NCBI GenBank assembly: GCA_010405405.1
Contig: MU004237.1
Span: forward strand, 786,014 to 850,013
Length of the DNA: 64,000 bases
DNA from: Microthyrium microscopicum
Taxonomy: Eukaryota; Ascomycota; Dothideomycetes; Microthyriales; Microthyriaceae
Direction: 5' to 3'
A program made the translations under genes and the position numbers. Below, one piece after another: positions 37,230-47,825 of this stretch. The notes under the pieces were generated by a model that saw nothing but the letters and a program-made list of their open reading frames with translations, was not told where the DNA came from and did no database searches. Positions within the stretch are counted from its first letter, which is position 1. Every line of letters starts with the position of its first letter.

Positions 37230-37792
37230 TTTGATCGCGCGAATGATTGCAAGTCCTGATCTAGCATCATAAGACAAGTATTCTAGAGTATATCAAGCCG
37301 CTCTTGAATTTATCAGAAAGACATTGTAGATCACGGAGAATTAATTACGAGGATGCGATCATATAGCAGGGATTCAATGGTTCGGTGTATATAGAGTCTA
37401 TATTGGATTCAGATCACACAGATCACTTCACGTTCGGTGTCAAGAAACAACAGACAATGGTGTACAATTAAAGCCCGTATCAGGGCTGATGACTGCAAGA
37501 CTAAAAGATGTAGGAGGAAATATAGCTAGAGCACCACACTGGGCTCTAAGCTTTTCCCGTCCCTGAACGCCATGACTGCTCGTTGGAGAAACGTGTAGTC
37601 GAAGAAAACCCCACTAATGCTATGATCCGTTCCGCCTTTGAACTTATGTGTTGCACCCGGGTATCAATGATAAGTAATAAAAGCCTAATCCCAGTGACGC
37701 GTGCCTGGCTGAAGATAATTGCTAGAGATGCATATTGTAACAGGTTATGGTTAGGCGATATCAATTGACAAAGCTGACGAGTTGAGCTTCGG
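37230..37792. other. Intergenic between PLC-X and sirtuin genes
   Basis: About 560 bp holding the PLC-X promoter and the sirtuin 3' UTR. Nothing else was recognised. Confidence 0.5.
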
Positions 37793-40133
37793 TCAATTGA
37801 CGATGTCATTGATGGATATTCTCCGTGGTACTTTCTGTGGCGTGATTGGTTCAAATGGAGGAGATTTCGGTTCTGGTTGAATAATCGGGGCGGAATTGTC
37901 TTTGGCATTGCTTGAAACCGGTCGCAAAGCTGGAGGTGTATCCTGGTCTTTGCTGTCATTTGCCAGGTTCGTAATGCTGAGGCTGGATGGCTTCTTCACA
38001 TCTTCCCCAGCCTGATTGAGCGAAGTTTTTGAGGCTTTCCATTTCAGAGTGTTTGGCCCAGCGGCTGCAGCAGAGCTCTTGGTGGGCTTGGCTTTCTGTG
38101 CTTGCTTCTGAGCCTTTGTAGGGCCCTTGACAAATTTGACATTGGACTTTGGAGGACGGCCACGCTTTGCAGGTGCCATCTTTGCTTTTGTCTCAGTCTT
38201 GACAAGATTCAATCCAAAATCGATCTTGGGCACGTTCATAGCCGCGGAAGGAACCGAGGTCGCGCGACTAGACACTGGGGTTGGAATAGAATCCTCAGCA
38301 ATCTGTTTCTTCGGTGTTTTCGTCGGAGACGGTGGAATAGCCACGACAACAGAGCTCTGGGATTTCATACGATCGGCTTCTTCCTTCGTAGGGTAGTCGT
38401 CCGCAGGCTCGTCCCAGTGTCTCATAGCCGCGAATTTGGCCACTTCGTCGCATGGCCCTCGCACTGTGAGATCCCAATCAAAGTCCTTGCTTGGTGGTGG
38501 AGGATCTTGATTGATCCATATAGTAAGACCATCTCGGCGACTTCGAACAATACCGCAGACTTCTTTAATAAAGCGTTTGACCCCAGGAATCTTCAAAGTT
38601 GTCCCCACAACAATCAAACAATCTGGTCGAGTTCGCATATCAGCCTTCATAACTGCACCAATCGCTTCGTCATCCGGATTGTGCTCATTGTAAAGAACCA
38701 TTCGTGGTCGAAGTCGTCCAATTCCGTGGCTTCGTTTTCCGGCGTGTTCGGTACGTGCGTTGTCTGCCTCTTCGCACATCCCACATGTTGGTGGTTCAGG
38801 ACCATCAAAAAGTTCTGCATCTAGCTCTTCCATGAAATTGCATTTCGAGCAGACCATTTGCTGTAAGCCACCGTGAACCTGGACAGTTTTCGGCCATGGA
38901 CCTTTTTGTGGAAGAGGAGCTGTGGTTTTCAAAGGATCCATGGATGTATCTAGTCCGTCGACGTTTTGTGTATACAGCCTTAGTAACCGGCCTTCGTCAG
39001 CAAGTGTTGCCAAAAGGTGGTGAAATGCAGTTGGTTGACAGTTTTTGCTCAAGGCTGATAATTCGCGAACCATGTAGTGGAAAGACGAGGTTGAATTTCC
39101 ATCCCGATAAACTGAGGCATCGAATAGTTCTTTGCCAGATGACTTTAGATTATGCTGTTTCTTGAGAGATTTGAATAGACCTTTGGAGGATCGAAAGTCG
39201 GGAACTGTTCTAGGATTAGTATGTGGTATTGGGGTAATCTAGGGTAAACTTACTGCCTGCAGAAACGGAAATGCCAGCACCCGCCACAACAACAATTTTT
39301 CGACGCTTATTTAGGGCCATGAGAAGTTTTTGCAGTTCGGCTTTCTGCTCAATTTCAATGTTCTTCTCCTTGAGATTGAGAAATTGTGGGATCCTCGGTT
39401 TCGGTTCGTAGCTTGTCCGCCTCCGCTTAGCAGGGGGAGTGTCGTTGTCATTGTCATCGGGACGACGTGAATCTGGAGCAGGCGATGCAGCCGATGACGA
39501 AGGCACCGAGGATAATTGTGAAGACATTGGCGAAGGATAGGCAGCGCCAAAGTCTGATGGTGGAGTAGGAGAGCGCGCAAAGTTTGAAAGAGGAGAACTA
39601 GATCCATCGCTGCTCATGGTTGATATAGTGTCAAGAGGCGAGGGCGCGGCACATGCATCGTTGGCAGCCATCGTGATGTCAGTGAATTGGGAGGAAGTAA
39701 CGATTGTAGATGGTTCTGACGGGGCAGGCGCGAGGTTAGGCAACCCTATAGGTGCTGGTGAAGGCGCTCGAGAAGGCATGGAAGGTGAAATCTTGGATCG
39801 CGTTAAGCGGTTGGAAATGACGCGGGGAGTGCGAATTATGGCATTTCCGAAGTATTTAGCAGTTGACCAAAGGCGAGATGGAGTGGCCGACGGGCTGAGG
39901 TGGTCTAAACAATTGAGCTTGGTGTTGTTGGAGGAAGAAGGAGGATTGTTGGGTGGTGTTGGGGATGAAAGGTGGTTGACTTTGGGTGGATCTTCCTCGG
40001 CGTGTGCAATAAGGGAGCACTGGGAGCCAGAAAGGCGGAGAGGAGGATCCATGTCTGCACCATCTGCACTCGCTGTGTTTACGCTGGCAAGCCGCTTTGT
40101 TTTGGCCTTGGCGGCCCGTGTATTCATTCCCAT
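37793..40133 (-). CDS. NAD-dependent histone deacetylase, sirtuin Hst3/Hst4-like
   Basis: Two exons, 40133-39254 and 39204-37793, with a 49-bp intron (ACTAAT branch, GAACAG acceptor) give 763 residues. The splice rebuilds the signature GAGISVSAGIPDFRS at about residue 287. TQNVDGLD, the catalytic-His segment QVHGGLQQ, the zinc site CSKCNF...CGMC with an inserted loop, and GRLRPRMVLYNEHNPD follow, placing it in the class I Hst3/Hst4 branch. Those enzymes deacetylate H3K56 and affect genome stability and, in Aspergillus, secondary metabolism. The N-terminal 250 residues are Ser/Pro-rich and disordered. The C-terminal extension is Lys-rich with an AT-hook-like KRGRPPKS. Nuclear location is inferred. 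A MITE lies 77 bp upstream of the start. Confidence 0.9.
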
Positions 40134-40208
40134 ATTGTCCACTTATACAACCAATTGCCGGTCTGATATAGCTCCGATCAGATTCAAATACTTATAAATG
40201 TGGTCGCC

Positions 40209-40358
40209 TACCGTTTTCTTCCATCAAGTTCGAACGTGTTAGCGCGCTTTTTTTGCTAGTGGCGCTTTGAAGTTAGGTAGTAACTCGCTATTGCTTACGG
40301 ACAAACCTCCCCTAAAAAACCGCGCTAACACGTTCGAACTTGACGGAAGAAAACGGTA
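40209..40358. mobile_element. 146-bp MITE with TA target duplication
   Basis: The element (40211-40356) is flanked by TA on both sides. About 38-bp terminal inverted repeats start CCGTTTTCTTCCRTCAAGTT and differ by one base over most of their length. The centre is short and non-coding. The TA duplication and small size suit Tc1/mariner-type non-autonomous elements. It sits between the divergent sirtuin and Med16 genes, close to the sirtuin start, so it may influence the promoter. Confidence 0.85.
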
Positions 40359-40995
40359 AACTTGATAAAATCATTCACCAGTTTCGTAAAGGCAGCGCGT
40401 TTGTTTTGGGCTCTGATTATGGAGCTGCCGCTGCTGGTCAAAGGGCTGCATGGGAAGGCTAGTTGCAAGGTAGCCAGGATGTTGTATCGAGTATTGCAAA
40501 GAATCGCGACGCGAGTAAGGTGAAATAACAAAGTTGAAATGAAAAGCTAGCGCTCGAATAAAACAATCGCCTTGAACAATACTTTATTCATGTATTGTGG
40601 ATTGTCAATTGTATGAAGTCTTATGGTGTTGAGAAGTTTAAAGATCGCAGGGCAGTCGCGACTGACGCTGATTCCTTCGTGCCTTCCTCCCGCTGCACGC
40701 TAACTGGCTGTAAGAGGCTAAGAGCTGCTCTTGCCTTGCTTGAACACGCGAAGATCCCTGTTCCCTGTTTCTGCGCTAATCCCCTTCGGGTTTTACTATT
40801 CTTCGACATGTTTGACCAGACCAATGCCTAGAAGCTTTTCATCATCCATACCAATATCCAGCATTCTCATTGCCTTAGCCCACAAATCCATTTATCATGA
40901 ATCTAATTACAAGAAAGATCCGACCTACCTAGCTATCACACAAATATTTCTACCACTCCAAACAAGCACTGTCTGCTAGACAAGACCATCATATA
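40359..40995. promoter_or_regulatory. Divergent intergenic region, sirtuin / Med16
   Basis: Together with the MITE and the 75 bp before it, this is the 862-bp space between two divergent starts. It must contain the Med16 promoter and leader. No specific site was identified. Confidence 0.5.
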
Positions 40996-43900
40996 ATGTT
41001 GGCTGATCATGATACTTTGATGGATGATCTATTTGGTGACTCTGAAGCCGTGCAAATTCCTGCTGCTCCACCGCTCCATGGCTTAAACCAGCGACTAGAC
41101 GATCTATCACGGGGCAGTTGCTGCCAGTGAGTCTGATGTATCACTCATCGTTTGCATCGCTAACATATTCCCAGGAGACTAGCTTATTCAAGGGAGGGCG
41201 CCATTGCCGCAATATCAAAAGATTCAAAATCCATCAGCATTTCCATTTTGAGCCGAAATCCCAGGCATGGCACTTGGTCTCTGAAGCCGCTCAACGTCAT
41301 TACTCCTGAACTTGGAGATGAGGGTTCAGCGTCCATCGTTCACATCGCGTGGAGCCCACTTGGCGGTGATTTGGCAATAGTGGATGATGCTGGCCAAATA
41401 TGCATATATCGTTCATTTCAGGTTCTCGGTCAGATGAGACTCCAGCCTCAAAAGTCACTTGTTATCGAACATGACTTTCGTTCCATCGTTGGCTTTCACT
41501 GGTTTGGGGTCTTTCCTCATAGTCGTAGTGTAAGATGAGTCTAAATCAATATCACAATTTACTGATCCCTAGCAGACTGGTGTGTGTTGGTCAGCAACCC
41601 GAACTGGCGCCAACTGGCAATACGACACGAAACACAGCGTTGGACCAGTTGGTCCTTGTAATCCTATCAAATCTGGCAATGCATTTCTATCCTTGTCTCG
41701 AGGAGGAGTATTAAAGCTTTTCTTTGCTCTTCAAGATGGTACATACAGCGTTCAATCTTGCACTCTGGATGGCGCACCACACATTGCAGATGCAATAAGT
41801 CATGCGGCTTTTGCTCCAGATTCGGGTAGGCATGATCTAGTTGTGCTTTTACAATTTACTGATGACAACAGACAATTCGCTTATGGTAGCAGCATACGAC
41901 CTATCGCGTCAACTCAAAGTATTTCGCATACACGTCAACTGGAAATACAACGAAAAGGAGCCTCAAGAAGCACCCCGTCCAAGTCTTGAGGTTGTCCCTC
42001 ACGCATGGGAAGAATCATGTCATCCCTTGTCGGCAAATTCCATGGGCCAGGACAACTCAACCGCTGGAGGACCAGATTCCTCCTATCTTTCTCAAATGAC
42101 TCATTTAGAATTCTTGGCTCCGGAGAGTTCTGGCAAGACATCTGGAAATCGAGACTCGGTCCCTACAATACTCGCAACCTTTTGCAACATACCGAGAGCT
42201 GCCACCATGGTATATGATCCATTAAATCGATATCAAAACGCCGCAAGTGTGGTTTGTCGCTGGCATCTAAAGGCTGTTAAGTTGCCACCCGTGTTGGCTG
42301 TATTCGATGAAATACAGGCTATGTATTTCAAAAATGTTCCAGGTTTGATCAAATCTTCCGAACAGACAATAAAGGTTAGTGCACATCCATCTGTATTCCT
42401 CAAATCATATTGGTGCTGAACTAACTTGTCTTTAGCAAGAACTTCAGCTGGAAAGGCTCTCCGATGTCCATCTGCATTCAATAGTACTCTCGCAAACTAT
42501 CTTGAGGCATAACACGCTTCTTGGATTTGCGATGAGCGATGGTGCCATAGAGTTCCGATTTAGAGAATCCATGGAACTGGCTTCCGCCGATGGTAACTAT
42601 GAAGAAGTCTCGACATTACCGCAATCAGGCTTTAGTTTTCCTCAAGGAGAGCCAGGTATGTGTCTTCACTCGGTACAGGCATTATCTGACGACTTTCAGT
42701 TCTCAATGTTGCACTGTCACCAAACTTTTGCTGTGCTCTCGCCATGAATACAGATGGTAAAGTCAAATTGAGACGCATGGAGTATTCCGTGGACAGTCTA
42801 GGGTCTCTGAATGAAGATCAGCGTATGTTAATGCCCAGTGTACACGACTCTAGTCTAACATTCTCTTGTAGCGCAATTCGGGGCTATATCTGCACTACTG
42901 GCATCATCTGTTACCTCCTCCTTCATTGGATACTGTACAGTTGATGATATTCTTGCCATACTTCCCCCAGACATCCCAATTAGTAAGTCATGACTCTCTT
43001 CATCCAAAAGTGATCGCTCATTCTTTTAGCACTCGCAAATGCCATAGCAGAACAACTCTTCATGGCTTGTTCTGCAGTTCCAACAGGCAGCATCGATTTC
43101 CTCAACCCCAAAAATCAGACCACGGCATACTTCCTCAAGTCTACTATGTTACAGCGCTGTATATCATTCCACTACGCACTATCACCAATGGAACACGGCT
43201 GTCTCAGCATCAATGCCAAACTTGCCTGGACCCTCTTCAACATGAAAAGCGTGATCGCAAGTCTCTACTATTGCACCAATCCCGAACCCAGTTGGCGGAT
43301 TGAGATTGCGAATACTATGCTTGGAAATATCCGCTATGCTACTGGTGTAGTTGGATTTATACTTCAAGAAATCAGCAATCTCCGCCACGACCTGGGAGAC
43401 AATGGGCTCAACGATCACGCCGCCATCGCCGAGAAGAGTAAGCCGCCCCCCATCCGCCACCACCCCATCTCCCTCTATCCAATTGCCCAATATAACTAAC
43501 ACACAAGCAGTCAAAGCCAGTGGCTCCCCCGCCCTGCTCTTCATCTTCTGTTCTCTCCCGCGCAAAACACTCCGTCAATGCCTAAACCTCCTCCAAAAAC
43601 TCTGGGACCTCACCAACAAGAACATGAACACCCCCTCCGAGACCAACCCCCAACTCCAGCAACAATGGAAACAATTCGCTAGCGAGCTAGTCAGAAATTG
43701 TCCACATTTCAACCTTGTTTTTAAAACGCATGATTTCCTCGACCAAGAACAAGCTCCCGAAAAACGCCGCCGCAACCCGCTCGAAACGCTTCTTGTCGAA
43801 CTCGATGGCTATCTGGCTAGAGCTTATGAGAAATCGAATTACTCGGATGCGGATAGATTGAGTTCGGAAATGCGCATGTTTGTCCGCGCAGAGATCTCGC

Positions 43901-44277
43901 CGTCGCTTTTGCCTATTGCGGGCGCCCTGCTTAAGAAGATGGAGGGACTGGGTCGGTACTATGATCAGGGCGCGTTGTATAGGCTCGATACGAGCTTTCT
44001 AGGCGCCTGGGGCGCTCTAGCAATCACAGCGGAGAAGAGACGGTGGGATTCCGTGCGCAAGAGCGAGTATGGGATGCAAGCGAGAGTCAGACGATGTCCA
44101 AGATGTGCGAGTGTCATGGAAGAGGTTAGACAGGGCGATCCAGCGGTCCTGTGGATGACTGTTATGGGGGCCCTCAGGAGTTGCAATTGTGGCAACTCGT
44201 GGGCGGTGGGCCAGATGGATGAGGAGAGGAAGAGCAATGGTGATGTGGTGAGGGTCAAGAGGGAGCGAGAGGATTAG
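40996..44277 (+). CDS. MED16: Mediator complex subunit 16 (Med16/Sin4)
   Basis: Nine exons: 40996-41126, 41175-41529, 41573-41825, 41872-42374, 42436-42655, 42700-42822, 42872-42982, 43030-43437 and 43508-44277; phases all agree and give 957 residues, a normal length for fungal Med16. The N-terminal acidic MDDLFGD is followed by a WD-like beta-propeller (SIVHIAWSPLGGDLAIVDDA), then helical repeats (MLQRCISFHYALSPMEHGCL, LQKLWDLTNKN). A C-terminal Cys-containing segment (RRCPRCASVMEE, RSCNCGNSWAVGQ) is typical of the subunit. Med16 belongs to the Mediator tail, linking activators to RNA polymerase II. Introns are 43-70 bp. Confidence 0.9.
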
Positions 44278-44394
44278 AAGGACTCTGAACCCGTTGAGAT
44301 GTTCAATGCGTGGTGGAGACAGTTGAGGGAGATGGGAAATTGTTCGTGGTGAGTTTTACTGGACCTTGCGTTGATATAATGGCTAGCATAGCAC

Positions 44395-44447
44395 TTGATG
44401 GTAGCCATCGCGGTTGATGGTAGCCATCGCGGTTGATGGTAGCCATG
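44395..44447. repeat. 19-bp tandem repeat, ~2.8 copies
   Basis: TTGATGGTAGCCATCGCGG is repeated exactly twice, followed by a partial third copy, shortly after the Med16 stop. Each unit contains the near-palindrome ATGGTAGCCAT. Confidence 0.85.
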
Positions 44448-44682
44448 AATTGCGATATGCTTTGCGTGCTGGAAGGGTCACTTGGCCTTTTCAGCACTTG
44501 TTGGCTTGGATGGCACGCTTTTATAAATTTAAACTAACAAAGTCAGTCCTTGTCAAGGGGTCCAGAGGCTCTCAAGTTGTCAATGCAGCTGCCATGCTCG
44601 TATAGAATCGCAGACTGCTGCAGTCGTGGCAACCGGAGGATTGCGTCAGTATGCGCAGCTTCGGACACAACAAACCACTGCA

Positions 44683-45315
44683 ATGCTGCAAGATGCGCTC
44701 CAGAAATTAGCAAATGAGCTAGCAGATGAGCAATTAGAGCAAGGGCTGACACTTGAATACCGTGATGAAGTCGAGGTAAGCTCGACGCCGTTGAGAGAAG
44801 ACAGCATGCTCCGAGACAACTTTAACACAGGGCCAGATCAAGAAGAACTGGACGAAATTTTGGAAGCAGAGGGAGAGGAAGACCTGGAAGAAGACCAAGT
44901 CATTATCAGCGGCCAGTTTGAAGATTGGTCGACCGGTGGGCCGAACTGCTCATGTCTATGTGCTAGGTGGGAGAAGCCTGTTAAAAAGTGTTCGTGCCAC
45001 TGCCATTGGATGGGAACTTCAACTAGTGAAGATATTGCGCATTTGCAGTTACATTCTGGCAGAAGACTTATGCGCGACGTGGATGAGGCTTTTCTCATCC
45101 GTAAACACGAAAGAGAGGGTTTGGATCGCAGGGAAAGGGCCCGAAAGAGACTGCCTGAGCGCAGGGAAAAGCAGCGCAAGAAAAGGGCCGATCCCGATGA
45201 AAAACGCAAAAGAAGCGAGTACCTCAGGAAGCGGAAGGCCAAAAGAATTGAAGAGATGATGAAGAACTCTGATATCAAAAATTTTGAGAAGGGAAGAGAC
45301 GAAAGGTCCACTTGA
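44683..45315 (+). CDS. Basic, charged protein with Cys-rich segment, unknown
   Basis: From ATG 44683 the frame gives 210 residues and remains open upstream to 44626 without an earlier ATG, so a 5' exon may be missing. An acidic region (EELDEILEAEGEEDLEED) is followed by NCSCLCARW...KKCSCHCHWMG with six cysteines in 21 residues. The Arg/Lys-rich helical tail (RRERARKRLPERREKQRKKR) resembles a nuclear localisation signal or basic coiled coil. I do not recognise the family. Codon use and frame length suggest a real gene; the 5' end is unresolved. Confidence 0.5.
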   Translation: MLQDALQKLANELADEQLEQGLTLEYRDEVEVSSTPLREDSMLRDNFNTGPDQEELDEILEAEGEEDLEEDQVIISGQFEDWSTGGPNCSCLCARWEKPVKKCSCHCHWMGTSTSEDIAHLQLHSGRRLMRDVDEAFLIRKHEREGLDRRERARKRLPERREKQRKKRADPDEKRKRSEYLRKRKAKRIEEMMKNSDIKNFEKGRDERST

Positions 45316-45783
45316 GACTACCTTTTTATTTTTGAGTTTACTAACGCATCGCAATGCGTACCTAGTGTTGGCCGATGTAGGGTAATGAGGGAGGCGACGG
45401 TACCAAAGAGAGTAAACATTCTTACGTCCCAAGCGTATGCTACTACACCGGCTAGGAAGTGAACCTTTAGGCCACCATTAACCAGAATCGGAATTCTATT
45501 CGTTAGATTACCGAGAACCTCTTTGTTGCGATGGTTGTACAGAACTCCGCAGGGCGATGTGCATCGTGGTCTCGTTCCTAGCATCATTTCGTATTATACC
45601 ATAGACAAAGAAAGCAGGGAATACGAGAAGAGAAAAGGAAAACCAGTGGTTAGTGTTTAGGAGGTCGCTCTGAATGCCAGATTAGTATATATTTCGACGG
45701 CATGTACTTCCAAGCACACACATCTCTTGAACAAAGATTGCCATTACTGAGCCTCTTCGTTTCCCAGTAGCAGACATTAAATC
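45316..45783. other. Intergenic, nothing recognised
   Basis: About 470 bp between the charged protein and the lipocalin-like gene. No gene, RNA or repeat was recognised. Confidence 0.45.
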
Positions 45784-46360
45784 ATGGTTTCCTTCGACGT
45801 AATTCTTCACTGTCTGTGCGGATATTGGGCACCGCTCAACATCACTGCGGTGTAAGATGCTCCCACTATCTCCAAATCCTAAGAGGCTGACGATGCTCAC
45901 TAGCAATTCCGATGGGAGCGATGCTTCAATCTGGCCAGGCCATTATCCGTCCGGAATGGTCCAATACACTCCTGACGGTTACTATTCAGTCATCGCCGCT
46001 CCAAATGACACAGATTCAACGCTTCGTCCTAAAGGGCTGGTCCAAGGAGTGCCTCCCATTGGCGATGATGCCAACTGGGCCACTGTTGGTAAATACTCAA
46101 TGGCAAAAGCTGGCACCTACAGTCTCAGCAACATCACAGCTGGACACGGACATGGCGGACGCGATGGTCTAACTTTTGAAATGTCAGCGCCAACTCTGAC
46201 TGCGACTAACCCGCAGGATGTGGGCTCTTCGAACCATTTGACGTTCACCTTCTCGGATAATTGCAAGAGTGTGGTACTTGTTGAAGGGCGTGGGACGGTT
46301 CCTTGGAAGCTTTATTATGACAAGTTGCCCAAGGTTAAGATCTTTGCTGATGAAGAGTAG
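45784..46360 (+). CDS. Lipocalin-like domain protein
   Basis: Two exons, 45784-45851 and 45904-46360, joined by a 52-bp intron with a GCTGAC branch and phase 2, give 174 residues. Splicing brings together LCGYWAPLNITAVNSDG and the following strand, matching the start of the Lipocalin_5-type fold (LxGxWxLxxxxxxxxDG). GMVQYTPDGYYSVIAA and NWATVGKYSMAKAGTYSL are the next landmarks. Such proteins are cytosolic small barrels of 140-180 residues with unknown ligands; some serve as cyclases or isomerases in secondary metabolism. No such cluster is seen here, so the role is open. Confidence 0.75.
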
Positions 46361-47342
46361 GTAGTCAGAATTGAGGGCGTGCGCTATCCTTCGAATTTAG
46401 GGTGCCTGTCAGCACCATAAAAACTTCGTTGTATGTTAAGTTTACACAAATTGAAACCTTTCCATCATCATAGCCAACCAGTTTCATTCACTGATACAAA
46501 TCATATGGATCTCAGCCCATATCAAGACTTCATTGGGGAGTAACGCTTACTCAAAAGCAGAAATCCTGAAGATACTTTAAAGGCTTTCGGTCTCTAGCTG
46601 GAGCAAGTCTTCAGCATGTTCAATGGACCAGATGAAACTATGTTTTTTGTGGGGGGACAGTGTGGTACATTGTACTCTTCATGGGATTAGGGGCAATATC
46701 AAGATGGCTCGCTTTGTATGACCCTACGCATGTTCTTTTTATGAATTATTGAACATCAACGAAAAGATGACAGTCTAGGTGAGATGTGCGAGTTGGGTCT
46801 GATTGACACAAAGCATGGAGCAATTCTTGTCCACTCTTTCTCCGGATGCTCATCATATGTGCTGGCCATCATATTACTAGAAGACACAAGAACTGCCGTA
46901 ATTCGACGAACCACGATCGGCGTTCGCCGATATTGTAATGATGTAGGATTTAGGATCACTAACTCTACAAGAGTTCGGCTCGGATGTCCGCACCACGTAA
47001 TACTGAGCAGGATTCAGGAACTGCTTTCGTAAAATCAAAGGATCGAACATACGCAATCAACCCATACTTTGATTGCTTGTAGAAGGTAGTATGAATTCTG
47101 GTTACAGCAACCGCTACCATGACATCTCTCGTTCTACATAACACCTGGTGGCGAACGTTACTGAGAATCCTCCTACATGTGGTTCGTGTTACTGAACTAT
47201 TTCGGTAGTTCGTAACACAAAATCAAAACTCAGACTTGCGTTGTGAATTATACCTAGCATATAAGAGTTCGCCTTGACGCCCCATACTAGCCGTTTTTCG
47301 CCCAACCAAAGCAATCCGCTCACTCTCATCCAATCCATCAAT
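46361..47342. other. Intergenic, nothing recognised
   Basis: About 1 kb upstream of the small secreted protein. Only short, unconvincing frames are present; the right end likely contains that gene's promoter. Confidence 0.45.
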
Positions 47343-47589
47343 ATGAAATTTGCTTCAATCACTGTCTTCAGCATCATGCTTTTGGTCAGTGGAGCTCTTG
47401 CTACTCCCAAGGCACTCGACGCCCTACGTTGCCCAAGGGATACATGTCGTGATAATGAATGTAAGATAATTCCACCCAAAGAGCTAGCATTGTTTACTAA
47501 TACAGTAAGGCTTCTGCCAGGATCATTCGGTATGCTGCTCAGGCGTGTGCATTGGTGCTGGAGGAAAGAATGGTGGCACTTGTCATTAG
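47343..47589 (+). CDS. Small secreted eight-cysteine protein
   Basis: Two exons, 47343-47460 and 47510-47589, with a 49-bp intron (GTAAGA, TACTAAT branch, GTAAG acceptor), give 65 residues. The signal peptide is MKFASITVFSIMLLVSGALA. The mature part is about 45 residues with eight Cys in the pattern C-x4-C-x4-C-x-C-x5-CC-x3-C-x9-C, a knottin-like spacing. The third cysteine is created by the splice, and the downstream exon only makes sense in this frame (stop TAG directly after GGTCH). Small Cys-rich secreted proteins are commonly effectors or antimicrobial peptides; no activity can be assigned from sequence. Confidence 0.7.
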
Positions 47590-47825
47590 AAAATATACAT
47601 ATTCCTGCTCCTATAGGATTTTCACTTTAGTTGTACGAAGTATAGAATTTGTGAACAAAACAATTGCGCTACTTTGCCTCTCTACTATCTCTCTGAGATG
47701 ATCCCCACACAGACATCATACATCTTCTTCTCTTCATACAATGATCTTACGTCCATATCTAGCACAGCTATAATACACACTCCCTTTCTCCTAATCCACA
47801 TGCCCGATTCTCCAACGTCCGCCTC

